Counted from the first letter of the stretch, positions 1-9,360 are shown. The stretch: 64,000 nucleotides of DNA from an uncultured Oscillospiraceae bacterium (GCA_900543705.1 UQSL01000001.1:48650-112649), one strand, 5' to 3'. A program made the numbers and translations. Notes: generated by a model not told the origin, from the letters alone.

Positions 1-364
1 CGGTAGTGGGGTGCTTTGCCAAAAATCCGTACTCAGAGATTGCCTGCTCGCACTGAATCTGACGTGCCACGCTCATGGCGTACTGGTTGATGAGCTGCAG
101 ATTGACAAGCTCCGTGCAGCCAACGCGCTTCAGCCACGTCCAGGTCTCCGCGAAAATCTCCTCGGCGCAAAGCTCCTCGCCGTTTTTCTGATGTGCCTTC
201 ATATATTCCTTGACCGGCGGCATGTCCACACCGGTAAGCTCGACCGCCCCTGGAAGGTCAATCACCTCCGCCGTTTTACCCGCAGAGATTTTCTCCGTCA
301 GAGCCTTCCGTTTCGGCCCGGTTCCGGGTCTTGCGCCGCCTCTGGCGGTTCCGTCCTTGGCCAT
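1..364 (-). CDS. Phage terminase small subunit, P27-like (3' end outside window)
   Basis: This is the small, DNA-recognising subunit of a phage packaging motor; it marks the start of the packaging genes. The visible part is about 121 residues. It opens with a basic, Gly-rich tail (MAKDGTARGGARPGTGPKRK), common in P27-family small terminases, followed by a helical region with an EEIFAETWTWLKRVG stretch also typical of the family. I chose the ATG at 364 rather than 370 because GAGGTG (371-376) lies six bases upstream of it, while it abuts the ATG at 370. The gene runs off the left edge, so the C-terminus is unseen. The family call comes from pattern memory; the phage context (HNH nuclease just upstream) supports it. 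Confidence 0.8.
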   Translation of the reverse strand, partial: MAKDGTARGGARPGTGPKRKALTEKISAGKTAEVIDLPGAVELTGVDMPPVKEYMKAHQKNGEELCAEEIFAETWTWLKRVGCTELVNLQLINQYAMSVARQIQCEQAISEYGFLAKHPTT

Positions 365-547
365 TTTCATCACCTCGTTTCCGATTCGGGGTTATATACC
401 CGTTTGAATAGCAAATTTTGCGCGTGTGACCCCCGCGCCGTTCCCTGTGGGGCAGGTCCCGGAGATTTTCCCGCCCCCTGGGGGTCTGTCACAATTACAC
501 AAAGAGTCCGCGAAGGATTTGTCACTCATGCACGAAGCACGGAAAAA

Positions 548-913
548 TCAGTGTCTCTGCCACCTGTCGCCGCGCTTCGCGTGAATCCTCGCGTGGCATG
601 CCGCGCAAAGCGACATGAGATTGCTTTCGTCATGGGTGCCGCCCTCAGAGAGCGGCTTTATATGATGCACCTGCTCCACGGGAGTGAAGACTCCGTTTTT
701 TAAGCATTCTTCACACAGCGGGTGTGCACTTGCGTACCTTGCGCGTATCCTTGACCACGCTCTGCCGTAGCGCTTCTTCGCGTTCTGGTCGCGCCCGTAC
801 TTTTCATACTGCTTTGCGGACAGCTTCGCGTGCTCCTCGCAGTAACGCTGCCCGTATTCCACAAGCTCCGGGCATCCTGGGTATCCGCACGGGTGTTTCG
901 GTTTCCTTGGCAT
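548..913 (-). CDS. HNH endonuclease, phage packaging-associated
   Basis: A 121-residue HNH nuclease. The N-terminus carries a CGYPGCPELV...YCEEH zinc-binding segment. The catalytic fold is in the second half: CEEC, then VEQVHHIKPLSEGGTHDESNL and CAACHARIHAKRG, giving the paired His, the Asn-containing helix and the CxxC pair expected of the ββα-metal motif. Phage HNH proteins beside terminase genes are known to assist genome cleavage during packaging; that role is inferred from position, since the terminase small subunit is the next gene downstream. A ribosome site (GGAAGGTGA) precedes the ATG at 913. It is read with the minus-strand phage genes around it. Confidence 0.88.
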   Translation of the reverse strand: MPRKPKHPCGYPGCPELVEYGQRYCEEHAKLSAKQYEKYGRDQNAKKRYGRAWSRIRARYASAHPLCEECLKNGVFTPVEQVHHIKPLSEGGTHDESNLMSLCAACHARIHAKRGDRWQRH

Positions 914-1033
914 TTGCTCACCTTCCTTCGGGTACGAAAAAAGCCCTCACAGATTTCCCTGCAAAGGCTTCTTCGTGGTTTTTCACAATACCATTGTATC
1001 ATGAGTAATCTGCCAGTGTGTCCACGAAATTAC

Positions 1034-1489
1034 TCATGCCTTGCCAAACAGCAGCGTGGTCAGATGCTCCAGGGCGCGGTTCTTTTTATTGTACGCGCTC
1101 GACCGCTCGATATGGAAACGGTCGCAGATGTCATAGACGGCTCCCTGACAGCCCTCCGTTAGATAGAACGTGTCAAGCACGTACTGTTCCTCCTCGGAAA
1201 GCTCCTGCCACGCAGGACGAAACCACTCCATGTATTCGACCGCCTGCCGGTAGCGTTCTTTTAAGACATCAATCTCCTCGATGCCTTTAATCATCCTGTC
1301 CTCGCCTGCCTGCGGATTGTGCGCATGCGGCATGCCGTCATAACCGGGAGAGCCGACGCCTGCCATGCGGTCTCGGACATCGCTGATCTCAGTCTCCGTG
1401 TTCTTAATGATATAAACCATGCTGCTGTAATCCTTCAGCGCCCGAACCGCCGCAGCCCTCTTGTCCAGATACTGCCAGATAATATTCAT
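1034..1489 (-). CDS. DUF1492/ArpU-like phage late regulator
   Basis: A 151-residue protein with an N-terminal helical region and a C-terminal sigma-70 region-4-like helix-turn-helix: LSEEEQYVLDTFYL, then a gap, then DICDRFHIERSSAYNKKNRALEHL. Such proteins sit just before terminase genes in many Firmicute phages and are thought to switch on late genes. The recognition-helix pattern is visible; the family name and role are inferred from that and from position. It starts 6 bases after the SNF2 helicase stop and lies upstream of the HNH and terminase genes. Confidence 0.72.
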   Translation of the reverse strand: MNIIWQYLDKRAAAVRALKDYSSMVYIIKNTETEISDVRDRMAGVGSPGYDGMPHAHNPQAGEDRMIKGIEEIDVLKERYRQAVEYMEWFRPAWQELSEEEQYVLDTFYLTEGCQGAVYDICDRFHIERSSAYNKKNRALEHLTTLLFGKA

Positions 1490-1495
1490 AAGCCT

Positions 1496-2854
1496 TCACC
1501 GCCTTTCCTTTGTCGTAAGTCTTGCCTTCACGGCATTAATCAGGGCGCTCTGTGTTTTTTCCTTCTTCTGCAGGGCTTTCATGACATCTTCGTCAATCGT
1601 CCCTTTTGCGATGATGTGGTGAATCACGACTGTGTCTTTCTGCCCCTGTCTGTGAAGCCTCGCATTCGTCTGCTGGTAGAGCTCAAGGCTCCAGGTGAGA
1701 CCAAACCAGATGAGTGTGGAACCGCCTGACTGTAAGTTCAGCCCGTGTCCTGCCGATGCCGGATGGATAATCGCTGCAGGAATCCTGCCCGCGTTCCAGT
1801 CCTCAATATCCTTCGATTTCTTTATCTCCCGAACATCAAACCTCGACTTGATCCTCTCGGCGTCATGCTGATACCAGTAGGCAATCAAAACCGGCTTGCC
1901 GTTTGCACCCTCAATCAGATCCTCCAGTGCATCCAGCTTCCGGTCGTGAATGAGGAGGCTGTTTTTCTCATCATCGTAAACTGCCCCGTTTGCCATCTGC
2001 AGGAGCTTCCCGGAAAGCACTGCCGCATTAACCGCATCGATTTCCTTGTCTTTAATCTTTGCTACCATGTCCTCTTTAAACCTGTCGTAAACGCCCTGCT
2101 CCTTTTCACTCATAAAGACCGGCACCTCATTGATCACGCATTCCGGCAGCTGCAGATAATCGCAGGATTTCATGGATATCGTGATGTCTCCAATCTGCCT
2201 GTGAATCCGCTCCTCCGCTCCCGGAAGAGGCTTGTAGCTGAAGATGACTTCCGCGTTTCTCTTGTCAGGCATGAAGTAAGCGCTGCGGTAATGCGAGATG
2301 TATCTGCCGAGCCTCTTGCCCATATCAAGCACCCGAAACTGCGCCCACAAATCCATCAGACCATTCGACGAAGGCGTTCCGGTCAGTCCCACAATTCTCT
2401 TCACATAAGGTCTGACCTTCAGAAGACTCTTAAATCGTTTTGCTTGCCAGGACTTAAAGCTTGAAAGCTCATCAAGCACAATCATGTCAAAGTCAAACCG
2501 GACGCCGCTTTTATTGATGAGCCAGTCCACATTTTCCCTGTTGATGATATAGACATCCGCTTTCTGCATAAGCGCCGCCGTTCTCTCTGCCGCTGTCCCG
2601 ACCACCACCGACCAAGTGAGTCCTTTTAAGTGATCCCACTTCTGTATCTCCGAAGGCCATGTATCCCGCGCCACTCGCAGCGGAGCGATTACCAGCACTT
2701 TCCGGATAAGGAACTGGTCGAGACAGAGGTCAAAAAGCGCCGTCAATGTGATCACGCTCTTGCCGAGTCCCATTTCCAGAAATACAGCCGCCACCGGATG
2801 CGTCAGGATGAACTCGGTCGCGTATTTCTGATATTCATGCGCCTCGTATTTCAT
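1496..2854 (-). CDS. Phage SNF2-type DEAD/DEAH helicase
   Basis: A 452-residue superfamily-2 ATPase of the SNF2 type, probably acting in phage DNA replication or recombination. Visible motifs: Walker A MGLGKS near residue 30, motif Ia VIAPLRVARDTW, DELS in place of DEAH, motif III LTGTPSSNGLMDLW, and motif VI QTNARLHRQGQKD. The start is taken at the ATG at 2854 because a GGAGGG site sits about 7 bases upstream; an upstream ATG at 2878 would lengthen the protein by 8 residues but lacks a good site. It overlaps the VRR-NUC gene by 20 bases, which suggests translational coupling; the pair is a common phage combination. Confidence 0.9.
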   Translation of the reverse strand: MKYEAHEYQKYATEFILTHPVAAVFLEMGLGKSVITLTALFDLCLDQFLIRKVLVIAPLRVARDTWPSEIQKWDHLKGLTWSVVVGTAAERTAALMQKADVYIINRENVDWLINKSGVRFDFDMIVLDELSSFKSWQAKRFKSLLKVRPYVKRIVGLTGTPSSNGLMDLWAQFRVLDMGKRLGRYISHYRSAYFMPDKRNAEVIFSYKPLPGAEERIHRQIGDITISMKSCDYLQLPECVINEVPVFMSEKEQGVYDRFKEDMVAKIKDKEIDAVNAAVLSGKLLQMANGAVYDDEKNSLLIHDRKLDALEDLIEGANGKPVLIAYWYQHDAERIKSRFDVREIKKSKDIEDWNAGRIPAAIIHPASAGHGLNLQSGGSTLIWFGLTWSLELYQQTNARLHRQGQKDTVVIHHIIAKGTIDEDVMKALQKKEKTQSALINAVKARLTTKERR

Positions 2855-3116
2855 CCAGCATCCCTCCAATCTTTCCAATATCGTCTATCACATAGACCTT
2901 AAAGCCGAGGCTCTCCAGCTGCTCTTTTCGTCTCTGCTGCAGCGGCCTCAATGTCTTTCCCGGGGCCTTTGTCTCCGCAAAGAAGGCTCTTCCTCCCGGC
3001 ATCAGCACCAAGCGGTCCGGCACACCATCGCATCCCGGACTGACAAATTTCAAAGCCGTCCCGCCGCTGGATTTCACCGCCTCCCGTAGCTTCTTTTCAA
3101 TATATTTTTCATTCAT
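2835..3116 (-). CDS. VRR-NUC domain nuclease
   Basis: A 93-residue stand-alone VRR-NUC nuclease, a PD-(D/E)XK-type fold. The key residues are visible: an early Glu (EKKLREAVKSSGG), the GCDGVPDRLVLMPGG strand with its catalytic Asp, AETKAPGK carrying the E-x-K pair, and a later Gln (LQQRR). Stand-alone VRR-NUC proteins in phages are paired with SNF2 helicases, and here the helicase overlaps the 3' end. A likely role is structure-specific cleavage during replication or repair of phage DNA; that is inferred from the family. About 150 bases separate it from the VapE gene upstream, with no gene seen there. Confidence 0.9.
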   Translation of the reverse strand: MNEKYIEKKLREAVKSSGGTALKFVSPGCDGVPDRLVLMPGGRAFFAETKAPGKTLRPLQQRRKEQLESLGFKVYVIDDIGKIGGMLDEIRGA

Positions 3117-3266
3117 AAGGTTCTGCTTCCTCCTGTCACAAGTTCACAAAAGCACAACCTCCCCCGTATATTTCCTTACGCGCGTGTGTTCACGTGCTTT
3201 TTATCCCTATACATTCAGGAAATCGAATTTGAATATAAGGGAAAAAGTTGTGTTGTGTGTGTCTGC

Positions 3267-5615
3267 TTATATGGTTCTCCGGTACAGACGCTGCCTGCCA
3301 TACAGGGGCTGCCGCCTGATTGTGGTGGTGCGTTCCCACCCGTCTGCCTGCGCCATCATTGCCGCGATGGCATAGCTGTCGGAAGGCTTCATTTCCTGCA
3401 GGTTTTTCCCGAAGCACTCGCACCAGATCTCCGCGTTGCTGACCTCATCTCTGGGCTTTCCGCTCCGCTCCGGCATACCGAACTCACAGCCGGACAGGTA
3501 ATTTCTCCTGCTGATAAGATCCATCTCCGGCCAGTTTTCCGGCACCGGCGCATCCAGGTACTCTTCAATCATGCCGATACGCTCGTCTGCCTCCATCGCA
3601 CCCTTTTGCGCCTCCTCCGCCGCTTCTAAAATGTCACCCTCCAGATACAGCTTCTCGCCGGATTTCCAGATTTCCTTTGCCTCCGCCCAGAACTGCTGCC
3701 GGAACTCCTCCGTAAAATCCCAGGTCTTTTTCTGCTTCTTCTGGTGCACCTTGATGATCCAGAAGCGGCGGTTTCCCGTGATGTCGCGCAGATATCCGCG
3801 CTCACCGTTGACCGTTGCGATGATGATGCACTGCCTCGGGTGGGACTCCACCACCTTCCCGTAAGACGGTCTGTACTTATCGTCCGATGTCGATAAAAAT
3901 GCCTTCACCTTCTCGATATCCGCCTTCTTCATTCCGGCAAGCTCGCCAATCTCCACTACCCAGAACCCCTGCAGCTTCTCGGCTCCGGACTTGTCGTCCA
4001 TGTCGGTAAGGGAGAGTGTTTCCGAATAATATTCCGGCGTGACGAGATCCTTTACGATGGTGCTCTTGCCGATGCCCTGGTCGCCGTCCAGCACCGGAAC
4101 CGAATCAAACTTGATGCCCGGCACATAGATTCGTGCGACAGCTGCAGCAAAGGTCTTCCTCGTAACCGTGCGGACATACTCCGTATCATCCGCCTGCAGA
4201 TATTTGATAAACGCTGTCTCCACGCGCTTCTTTCCGTCCCACGGCGGCAACGAATTGAGGTAGTCCCTGACCGGATGAAAATGCCGGTCATCCGCGACCT
4301 TCGTAAATGCCACATCGTGGTTCCTGCTTGAAAAAGGCAGGTACCTGATATCAATGATGGATTTTAACTGCGCCGTATCCGCATCGCGCCAGAAGGAATT
4401 TCCCTCCGGGCGCTCCCACGGCAGCTCCCCGGTCACCTGGATGCGGTTTGCCATTTCGTTGAAAGCAAAATTCTTAAAGTCCGGATCATTATTCAGAATG
4501 AAGTTCAGATTGAACACACTGTTTTCAAGCCGGCCTGTCCTTGGCTGATATTTCAGCTTCGTACGCCAGTCTTCACCATCGGATACAACATCAAACTCCA
4601 CACCGGCCTGTTCCAGCTTCTCGTTTGCTGCGAGCACCTTCACATCATCCTGCTGCATGGCAAAATCACACATGGCCTTGAAGGATTCCTTGTCGTCCAT
4701 ATTGCCGAAGCGTTGCACGCGCACAATATCAAAAGCGTTGCAGAGCCTTAAGTACGCGGCATCCTTCGCATGATGGGAATACACAAATTTGTTTTCCTTG
4801 ATCTCGACACCGGCCACGCTGCTCGCCTCGATCAGGTGATAGCGGTCAGGATTGTCTGTCGGCTCATAGATATCCGAAAGGAAGCGGTCAATGGCACTGT
4901 TCACCGGATAATAGGCACGATTGAAAAGGCCGACCACACCTTCCTTCGTAAGCGGGTCCTGCACCTTCTGAAACGATGCCGTATTTGCCTTGCTCTCCCT
5001 CGATGAGGTCGGAAGCTGCGTGGGATCCGTCCACTCCGGATGTGCCGCAAGCACCGCATCCGGATCAAGCCAGCCGCCATCCGTTTCCTTATAGACAAAC
5101 ACGCCGTTCACAGGCGTAGACGGCCAGTACATCAGCTGGTTGGGCAGATAGGAGCATTCGTCAAAGAAATCGATGCCGAAATCCTGTGCCAGATACCTGG
5201 AAATTGCAACGAACTCCTCCGGCGTTACGTCCCTCGTCAGAGGAGCCAGAATCCTGACACGCGGCGCTTCCTCCGTGCTGCTGTGCGTGGAATAAAGAAC
5301 CGATGTATACGGCATGTGTTTCTCGTAATTTTCCAGAAACTCCTTCGTGATCCGGTCGCCGTCAAGCGTGACCATGGAACGCTTCTCGACTGTCTCCACC
5401 TTGCGTCTTCCGCCTTTTAGCACTCCCGCGACAAAGCCGCCGTGATCCTTCGCCGCGTCACGCTGTGCCTTGCTCATCTTCGCGTACTCCTCGGCGGATT
5501 CGGTCGTGCGCATCGTGATCTTTAACCGTTCCTTCAGGTCATCAAATTTAATGGTCTTATTGACCCACTTTTTCGCCTGGCGGCTGTTGCCATAAGCAAT
5601 TGCAAGACCTCTCAT
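3267..5615 (-). CDS. VapE-family primase-helicase
   Basis: A 782-residue replication protein. The C-terminal half is the virulence-associated-E ATPase: PVLDGDQGIGKST is the Walker A, EIGELAGMKKADIEKVKAFLS the Walker B region, and ATVNGERGYLRDITGNRRFW the sensor region. The N-terminal half resembles archaeo-eukaryotic primase-like regions of phage and satellite replication proteins; I infer that from length and position rather than from clear primase motifs. It likely opens and primes the phage origin. Its ATG overlaps the stop codon of the upstream DUF4406-like gene (ATGA), so the two are probably translationally coupled. No damage to the reading frame was seen. Confidence 0.88.
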   Translation of the reverse strand: MRGLAIAYGNSRQAKKWVNKTIKFDDLKERLKITMRTTESAEEYAKMSKAQRDAAKDHGGFVAGVLKGGRRKVETVEKRSMVTLDGDRITKEFLENYEKHMPYTSVLYSTHSSTEEAPRVRILAPLTRDVTPEEFVAISRYLAQDFGIDFFDECSYLPNQLMYWPSTPVNGVFVYKETDGGWLDPDAVLAAHPEWTDPTQLPTSSRESKANTASFQKVQDPLTKEGVVGLFNRAYYPVNSAIDRFLSDIYEPTDNPDRYHLIEASSVAGVEIKENKFVYSHHAKDAAYLRLCNAFDIVRVQRFGNMDDKESFKAMCDFAMQQDDVKVLAANEKLEQAGVEFDVVSDGEDWRTKLKYQPRTGRLENSVFNLNFILNNDPDFKNFAFNEMANRIQVTGELPWERPEGNSFWRDADTAQLKSIIDIRYLPFSSRNHDVAFTKVADDRHFHPVRDYLNSLPPWDGKKRVETAFIKYLQADDTEYVRTVTRKTFAAAVARIYVPGIKFDSVPVLDGDQGIGKSTIVKDLVTPEYYSETLSLTDMDDKSGAEKLQGFWVVEIGELAGMKKADIEKVKAFLSTSDDKYRPSYGKVVESHPRQCIIIATVNGERGYLRDITGNRRFWIIKVHQKKQKKTWDFTEEFRQQFWAEAKEIWKSGEKLYLEGDILEAAEEAQKGAMEADERIGMIEEYLDAPVPENWPEMDLISRRNYLSGCEFGMPERSGKPRDEVSNAEIWCECFGKNLQEMKPSDSYAIAAMMAQADGWERTTTIRRQPLYGRQRLYRRTI

Positions 5616-5962
5616 AATGCTTCCACCTCCGTGTAATCGCTGTTGAAAAACCTAACCTTCTGTCTCCTCTGCTTTGCTTTTGCGATTTCCATCTCCATGC
5701 CCGCGGAGAGCCTGTCGCCCAGAACCCAAACCTCGCTGCATTTGCCCAGCAGCACGATATCCATAAAAATGGCAAGCTCCCGTTCTTCCGGATTTTCATC
5801 ATCCATGAACTGCGGAAACATCAGCTGCGGTGCCAGTGGAATCTGTCCTCGCTCAAGCGCAAACCGGCAAAAGTCGATGGTTCTTTTTGTGTTGCCCGCG
5901 ACATCGCCGGAATAGGGACTGCAGATGTAAATCAGTGGCCTGTACTTTTTGTCCGTTTTCAT
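5612..5962 (-). CDS. DUF4406-like protein (deoxyribosyltransferase-like fold)
   Basis: A 116-residue protein opening with YRPLIYICSPYSGDVAGN and continuing with IPLAPQLMFPQF and LSAGMEMEIAKAK. This layout (a strand ending in SPYSG, a later Pro-rich loop, then a GM-x-x-E-x-x-x-A helix) matches DUF4406 and nucleoside 2-deoxyribosyltransferase-like folds that bind nucleotides. Its substrate is unknown; phage copies may act on nucleotides. The AAGGAGG site lies 6 bases before the ATG at 5962. The stop overlaps the VapE start. Confidence 0.75.
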   Translation of the reverse strand: MKTDKKYRPLIYICSPYSGDVAGNTKRTIDFCRFALERGQIPLAPQLMFPQFMDDENPEERELAIFMDIVLLGKCSEVWVLGDRLSAGMEMEIAKAKQRRQKVRFFNSDYTEVEAL

Positions 5963-6112
5963 TCGAAACCTCCTTATATTTTTTTGAGGTTGCCCTCTAC
6001 CGGGTAGCCCCGACGAGGAAGCGAATCTGACATTTCGAACACAAGAATTTTCAAAAATTTAACCGGGACTGATTTTGCTCAGCCCCGGCTGCCCATTCCC
6101 GTAAATCAATGC

Positions 6113-6670
6113 TTAGAAGTCTCTATCCGAATACGCCTCAGCAAGCACCTTCGCCGCTCTGGTCAGCTTCTTTGATAAGTTATTTTCAAGCTTTTTGATA
6201 TCTTCCTGCGATGCGTCCGGTCCAGCCAGCTTCTTGACGTACTCACGGATGGTTGTGTCACCGTATTTTGTCGCGATAAATGCCTCTGCAACGTCCGGCT
6301 TTTTCCAAAGCACCTGGCGGATCCATGCGCAAATAGTCTCATCTGCCTCAGCCTCATCGTAAGTAAGCTCGTCCTTTTTGAAAATGCTGTCATCCGCCAC
6401 TTCGTCCATGAGAGGCTCGGAGGTATCGACCACGTCCTCTTCATCGGAAGGTTGCGCCTTAGAATTCCCCTGATGCCTCCAATATTTGTGCCAGTTGTTG
6501 TAGTCTGGCCTGTTGTACTCAACATCACAGGCTTCCTGCAGTTTCTGCTTGCGCTCTTCCTCCGGAATCTCATCAAGATCAATATTGACGCTGCGTCCCA
6601 TCTGCCTTGCATCCTCTTCCGTCAGTTCAAATGCCACTCTCTCATTCTCATACCTGATTACGATTTTCAT
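6113..6670 (-). CDS. Conserved phage-type hypothetical protein
   Basis: A 185-residue acidic protein I do not recognise with certainty. The N-terminus (MKIVIRYENERVAFELTEEDARQM) looks like a small β-rich domain; the middle has a YNNWHKYWRH segment; the C-terminal third is helical (DASQEDIKKLENNLSKKLTRAAKVL). The start is set at 6670 because AAAGGA lies just upstream, although the frame stays open to 6808. It is the first gene of the minus-strand phage cluster, so it may be an early protein. The segment between it and the next gene (5963-6112) contains a GC-rich inverted repeat near 6062-6090. Confidence 0.6.
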   Translation of the reverse strand: MKIVIRYENERVAFELTEEDARQMGRSVNIDLDEIPEEERKQKLQEACDVEYNRPDYNNWHKYWRHQGNSKAQPSDEEDVVDTSEPLMDEVADDSIFKKDELTYDEAEADETICAWIRQVLWKKPDVAEAFIATKYGDTTIREYVKKLAGPDASQEDIKKLENNLSKKLTRAAKVLAEAYSDRDF

Positions 6671-7079
6671 TTTGTTTTCCTTTCCGCCCGAGGGTGGACG
6701 CCGGGAAAACAAAAGGGAACCCGCAGGAGAGATGATCTGCTGGCTCCGTATGCCGGGAATGGGCATGACAAATAAACGTTGAGTGCAACATCTCTTCCAA
6801 CGCAGCACTTGCTGCGATCTAAGATTTCTTGTGCTTTCCCAACGTCCTGATGGCCATTTCGGACTATGAGATTATTTATTTGGGTATCCTGGGATGCCCA
6901 ATCATTACATCAGCTGAAAATCTGATATAATGATTCGAAATCCCGGTTTTTCTGCGACATGCAATATCAGCAAAAATTTGTAAATTTCCATGTCTAAATT
7001 CTACATTTTGTGATATGATATATTCTAATATTTCATAATTATTATTTTTTCGACTGTTTATGAACAGGAGTACGTATTT
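6671..7079. promoter_or_regulatory. Divergent phage control region with inverted repeat
   Basis: This 409-base gap separates the leftward phage genes from the rightward repressor gene, the usual place for a lysogeny switch. The clearest element is an inverted repeat at 6901-6934 with 13-base arms (ATCATTACATCAG and CTGATATAATGAT, one mismatch), a plausible operator. An AT-rich stretch at 7005-7060 likely holds the repressor promoter, but I could not fix a convincing -35/-10 pair. AGGAG sits 9 bases before the repressor ATG. No gene was found here. Confidence 0.5.
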
Positions 7080-7700
7080 ATGTCAAATATAAATTTTGAT
7101 ATCCTCAAAGAGAATATCCGCAGTCTAATAAAAGACAAAGGGATGACGCAGCAGCAGCTCGGCGACGCAATCGGCATGTCCCAATCCAATGTCAACAAGT
7201 GTCTGAAGCAGGGAGACGGCTCCCGGAGTTTCACTTTAGAGCAGGTCTGCGCTTTAGCCGACCTTTTCGAGATGAGCGTTGATGATCTCTTGGGCCGCCG
7301 CCCATCCAAAGACACTCACTCCGTTGAAGACATCTGCCGTTTCCTTGTCGCCTTGATTACGAACTATAAGGTTGTCCATTTTGAACATCCCATTGAAGAG
7401 AAAGTCTACCCTCCCACCGATCCCTATAACGATTTCGAATTAAATGAAACAAAAACCATCAGATACGATGCGTTCTATTTTCCCAGCTACATTACTCCCC
7501 CGGAATACTTTGACGAGTATCGCCTCGACGACATCCGGAGTGATGTACTCGCAAATGGCAACAGCGTTCCGGAGAATATGACGATCAACAACTTCCTGCA
7601 CAAATTCATAGATACATTTGAAAAATACGACAGCGGCGTATACGAGGAAGACGACTATAAAATCCTGTTAGACGCCTATTACCGCATCCTCCGGCAGTAG
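7080..7700 (+). CDS. XRE-family phage repressor-like regulator
   Basis: A 206-residue transcription regulator. Residues about 8-70 form a Cro/C1-type helix-turn-helix (KDKGMTQQQLGDAIGMSQSNVNKCLKQGD, then LEQVCALADLFEMSVDDLLG). The remaining 135 residues carry no protease or sensor motif I recognise and are rich in Tyr, Phe, Asp and Glu. It is the only plus-strand gene in the left 30 kb and stands opposite the phage early genes, which suggests it represses them. It could instead regulate the neighbouring defence genes. A large hairpin follows its stop codon. Confidence 0.85.
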   Translation: MSNINFDILKENIRSLIKDKGMTQQQLGDAIGMSQSNVNKCLKQGDGSRSFTLEQVCALADLFEMSVDDLLGRRPSKDTHSVEDICRFLVALITNYKVVHFEHPIEEKVYPPTDPYNDFELNETKTIRYDAFYFPSYITPPEYFDEYRLDDIRSDVLANGNSVPENMTINNFLHKFIDTFEKYDSGVYEEDDYKILLDAYYRILRQ

Positions 7701-7734
7701 GTGCAGGCCGGAGGATTGTTTCCCGACATGCAAA

Positions 7735-7794
7735 AAGCCAGAGTAGAATTATCTGTTTAGGGATTTGTTCTCCCTAGATAATCTACTCTGGCTT
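7735..7794. terminator. Large hairpin, probable bidirectional terminator
   Basis: A long near-perfect inverted repeat: AAGCCAGAGTAGA at the left pairs with TCTACTCTGGCTT at the right, and TAGGGA pairs with TCCCTA around the loop. It lies 34 bases after the repressor stop and 46 bases past the stop of the leftward zinc-ribbon gene, so it could end both transcripts. The T-run is weak, so efficiency is uncertain. Confidence 0.6.
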
Positions 7795-7840
7795 ATTTGG
7801 TGACTGGCATTATGCCGTCCTGTTACGCTCAGTCAGTAAA

Positions 7841-8044
7841 TCAATAGTTTGCTACTTGTTTAATTTTTTCCCCGGCAGTTGCCGTCATTTCATCCCAATT
7901 CAAAACTATGAATTGCCTGCAGACGCTGCATACAACGGAGTTTCTTCCGCTGGAATGATCTATGTCTACAAACTTGCCCTTTTGACATATGGGACATTTT
8001 ATAATCTTCTGCTTCGCCACCTCTAAAAACATACCTCCTATCAT
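7841..8044 (-). CDS. Small zinc-ribbon protein
   Basis: Up to 67 residues with two CxxC pairs (CPICQKGKFVDID and VCSVC) that form a zinc ribbon, followed by a short helical tail. Function is unknown; small zinc ribbons often bind nucleic acid or partner proteins. The first ATG at 8044 overlaps the stop of the DGQHR gene (ATGA), so translation is probably coupled. An AGGAGGT just inside the frame abuts the ATG at 8032, so the true start is unsettled: 8044, 8032, or a GTG at 8020. It shares the promoter of the DGQHR gene. Confidence 0.65.
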   Translation of the reverse strand: MIGGMFLEVAKQKIIKCPICQKGKFVDIDHSSGRNSVVCSVCRQFIVLNWDEMTATAGEKIKQVANY

Positions 8045-9360
8045 ATGATTTCCGGCATCTGAACCTCGATATCCTCTAAAGGCGTACCGTCTTCGTTTTT
8101 CACATCAGCTTTCGCTTTTCTAAGTATATCCCTGACTTCTTCGACTTCCCTGTCAGAGAACTTATCACCTACAAGCATATAGGCAATAATTTTTCCGGCA
8201 TCCTTCAATGCCTGAGATCCTGTAATCATACGCTTGTTCATGCTATTGGTAACAAGCACATTTGACCATACAGGATTCTCCTGTGACCAATTTATCTTAT
8301 TAATTTTGTCAACCAGATCCGTATATTCATAACCGTACTCTTGCGCTATCGAAACCGCCATTGCCAACGCAGTGTGGGTTACCGGCTTGAGCAAGAGGTG
8401 ATCTTTCCGCAAGTTTGCGAGAGAAATATTCTTTTCTACATATTCCTGATATGTCTTAAATATTTCTATCCTCGACATTGATATATTCCAGAAATCCCGC
8501 ATAATAACGCGTCCCTTTTCCAACATTGCGTCATTCCGTCTTGTCTTTGGCGTTATGCCTTCCTTCGCAAGCAGGATTTCCGACATCGTATATATTGCAC
8601 TTAACGTTGTGAGATTCTTACTTCTCAGCGGTATCGTATTCGATGTCCAGTTCACAACCTCCTGCTCGCCTATTGGATGCAACGGTGCATCTTCGCCGCT
8701 GAACATCCTCCTGGCAATTATGGCTACCATGTCATCCTCGGATGTGATGATGTTATCTCCCTTCGAGGTCTGTTTTGCATACCTGTTGACTTTATTGAAA
8801 ATTTTTCTGACCTTCGTGTTATCATCACCATGCTTTATGAACATGACTGTAATATCAGCCTTTCCGATATCAGGATGAGCATTTGCCAGATTTCCCTTAG
8901 TGGCTTCTGACAGGTTTACACTTCCAGGAATACCGTTTTTGCCTCTGATAGCCATTGACAACGCTGCCAATCGATGCTGCCCATCCAGGGCTATCAGCCT
9001 CTTATCATCCGGCAATGTCAGGAACCCAGCTGTCCGCATCGAGTCTTTATATGTATCATACTTACAGTCGACCACTTCCGTAATCGGTTGAAATGACACA
9101 TTCTCCCAGCCGGAATAGATATCAATAATCAACGCCCCGAAAAACCAGGAAGGGTCAGACGCCAGATACGGAACAATCTCCTGTGCTATGCGCTCTCCCT
9201 TCAATTCTCTCTGCATCCTCTCGTCAACTGTCATATCCGGCCAGCTTTCCATTTCAGATGCATAACCTACCGTTTGAATGAGGGTATTGGCCTTGATTGT
9301 GGCAACGTAGTATTCATTGTCACCCATCTGCCCCTTCATTGCTAAAAATGTAACGCTCAT
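8041..9360 (-). CDS. DGQHR-domain protein, DndB-like
   Basis: A 439-residue protein with the motif LIALDGQHRLAAL near residues 124-136, which names the DGQHR/DndB family. DndB represses dnd phosphorothioation operons in systems studied so far; other DGQHR proteins are found in defence islands with unknown roles. Here a phosphorothioation-like operon lies directly upstream on the same strand, so a regulatory or modification-linked job is reasonable, though not shown. I chose the ATG at 9360 because AGGAGG lies six bases upstream; the ATG at 9366 abuts that site. It has its own sigma-A promoter flanked by two palindromes and follows the terminator of the big operon, so it can be expressed independently. 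Confidence 0.85.
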   Translation of the reverse strand: MSVTFLAMKGQMGDNEYYVATIKANTLIQTVGYASEMESWPDMTVDERMQRELKGERIAQEIVPYLASDPSWFFGALIIDIYSGWENVSFQPITEVVDCKYDTYKDSMRTAGFLTLPDDKRLIALDGQHRLAALSMAIRGKNGIPGSVNLSEATKGNLANAHPDIGKADITVMFIKHGDDNTKVRKIFNKVNRYAKQTSKGDNIITSEDDMVAIIARRMFSGEDAPLHPIGEQEVVNWTSNTIPLRSKNLTTLSAIYTMSEILLAKEGITPKTRRNDAMLEKGRVIMRDFWNISMSRIEIFKTYQEYVEKNISLANLRKDHLLLKPVTHTALAMAVSIAQEYGYEYTDLVDKINKINWSQENPVWSNVLVTNSMNKRMITGSQALKDAGKIIAYMLVGDKFSDREVEEVRDILRKAKADVKNEDGTPLEDIEVQMPEII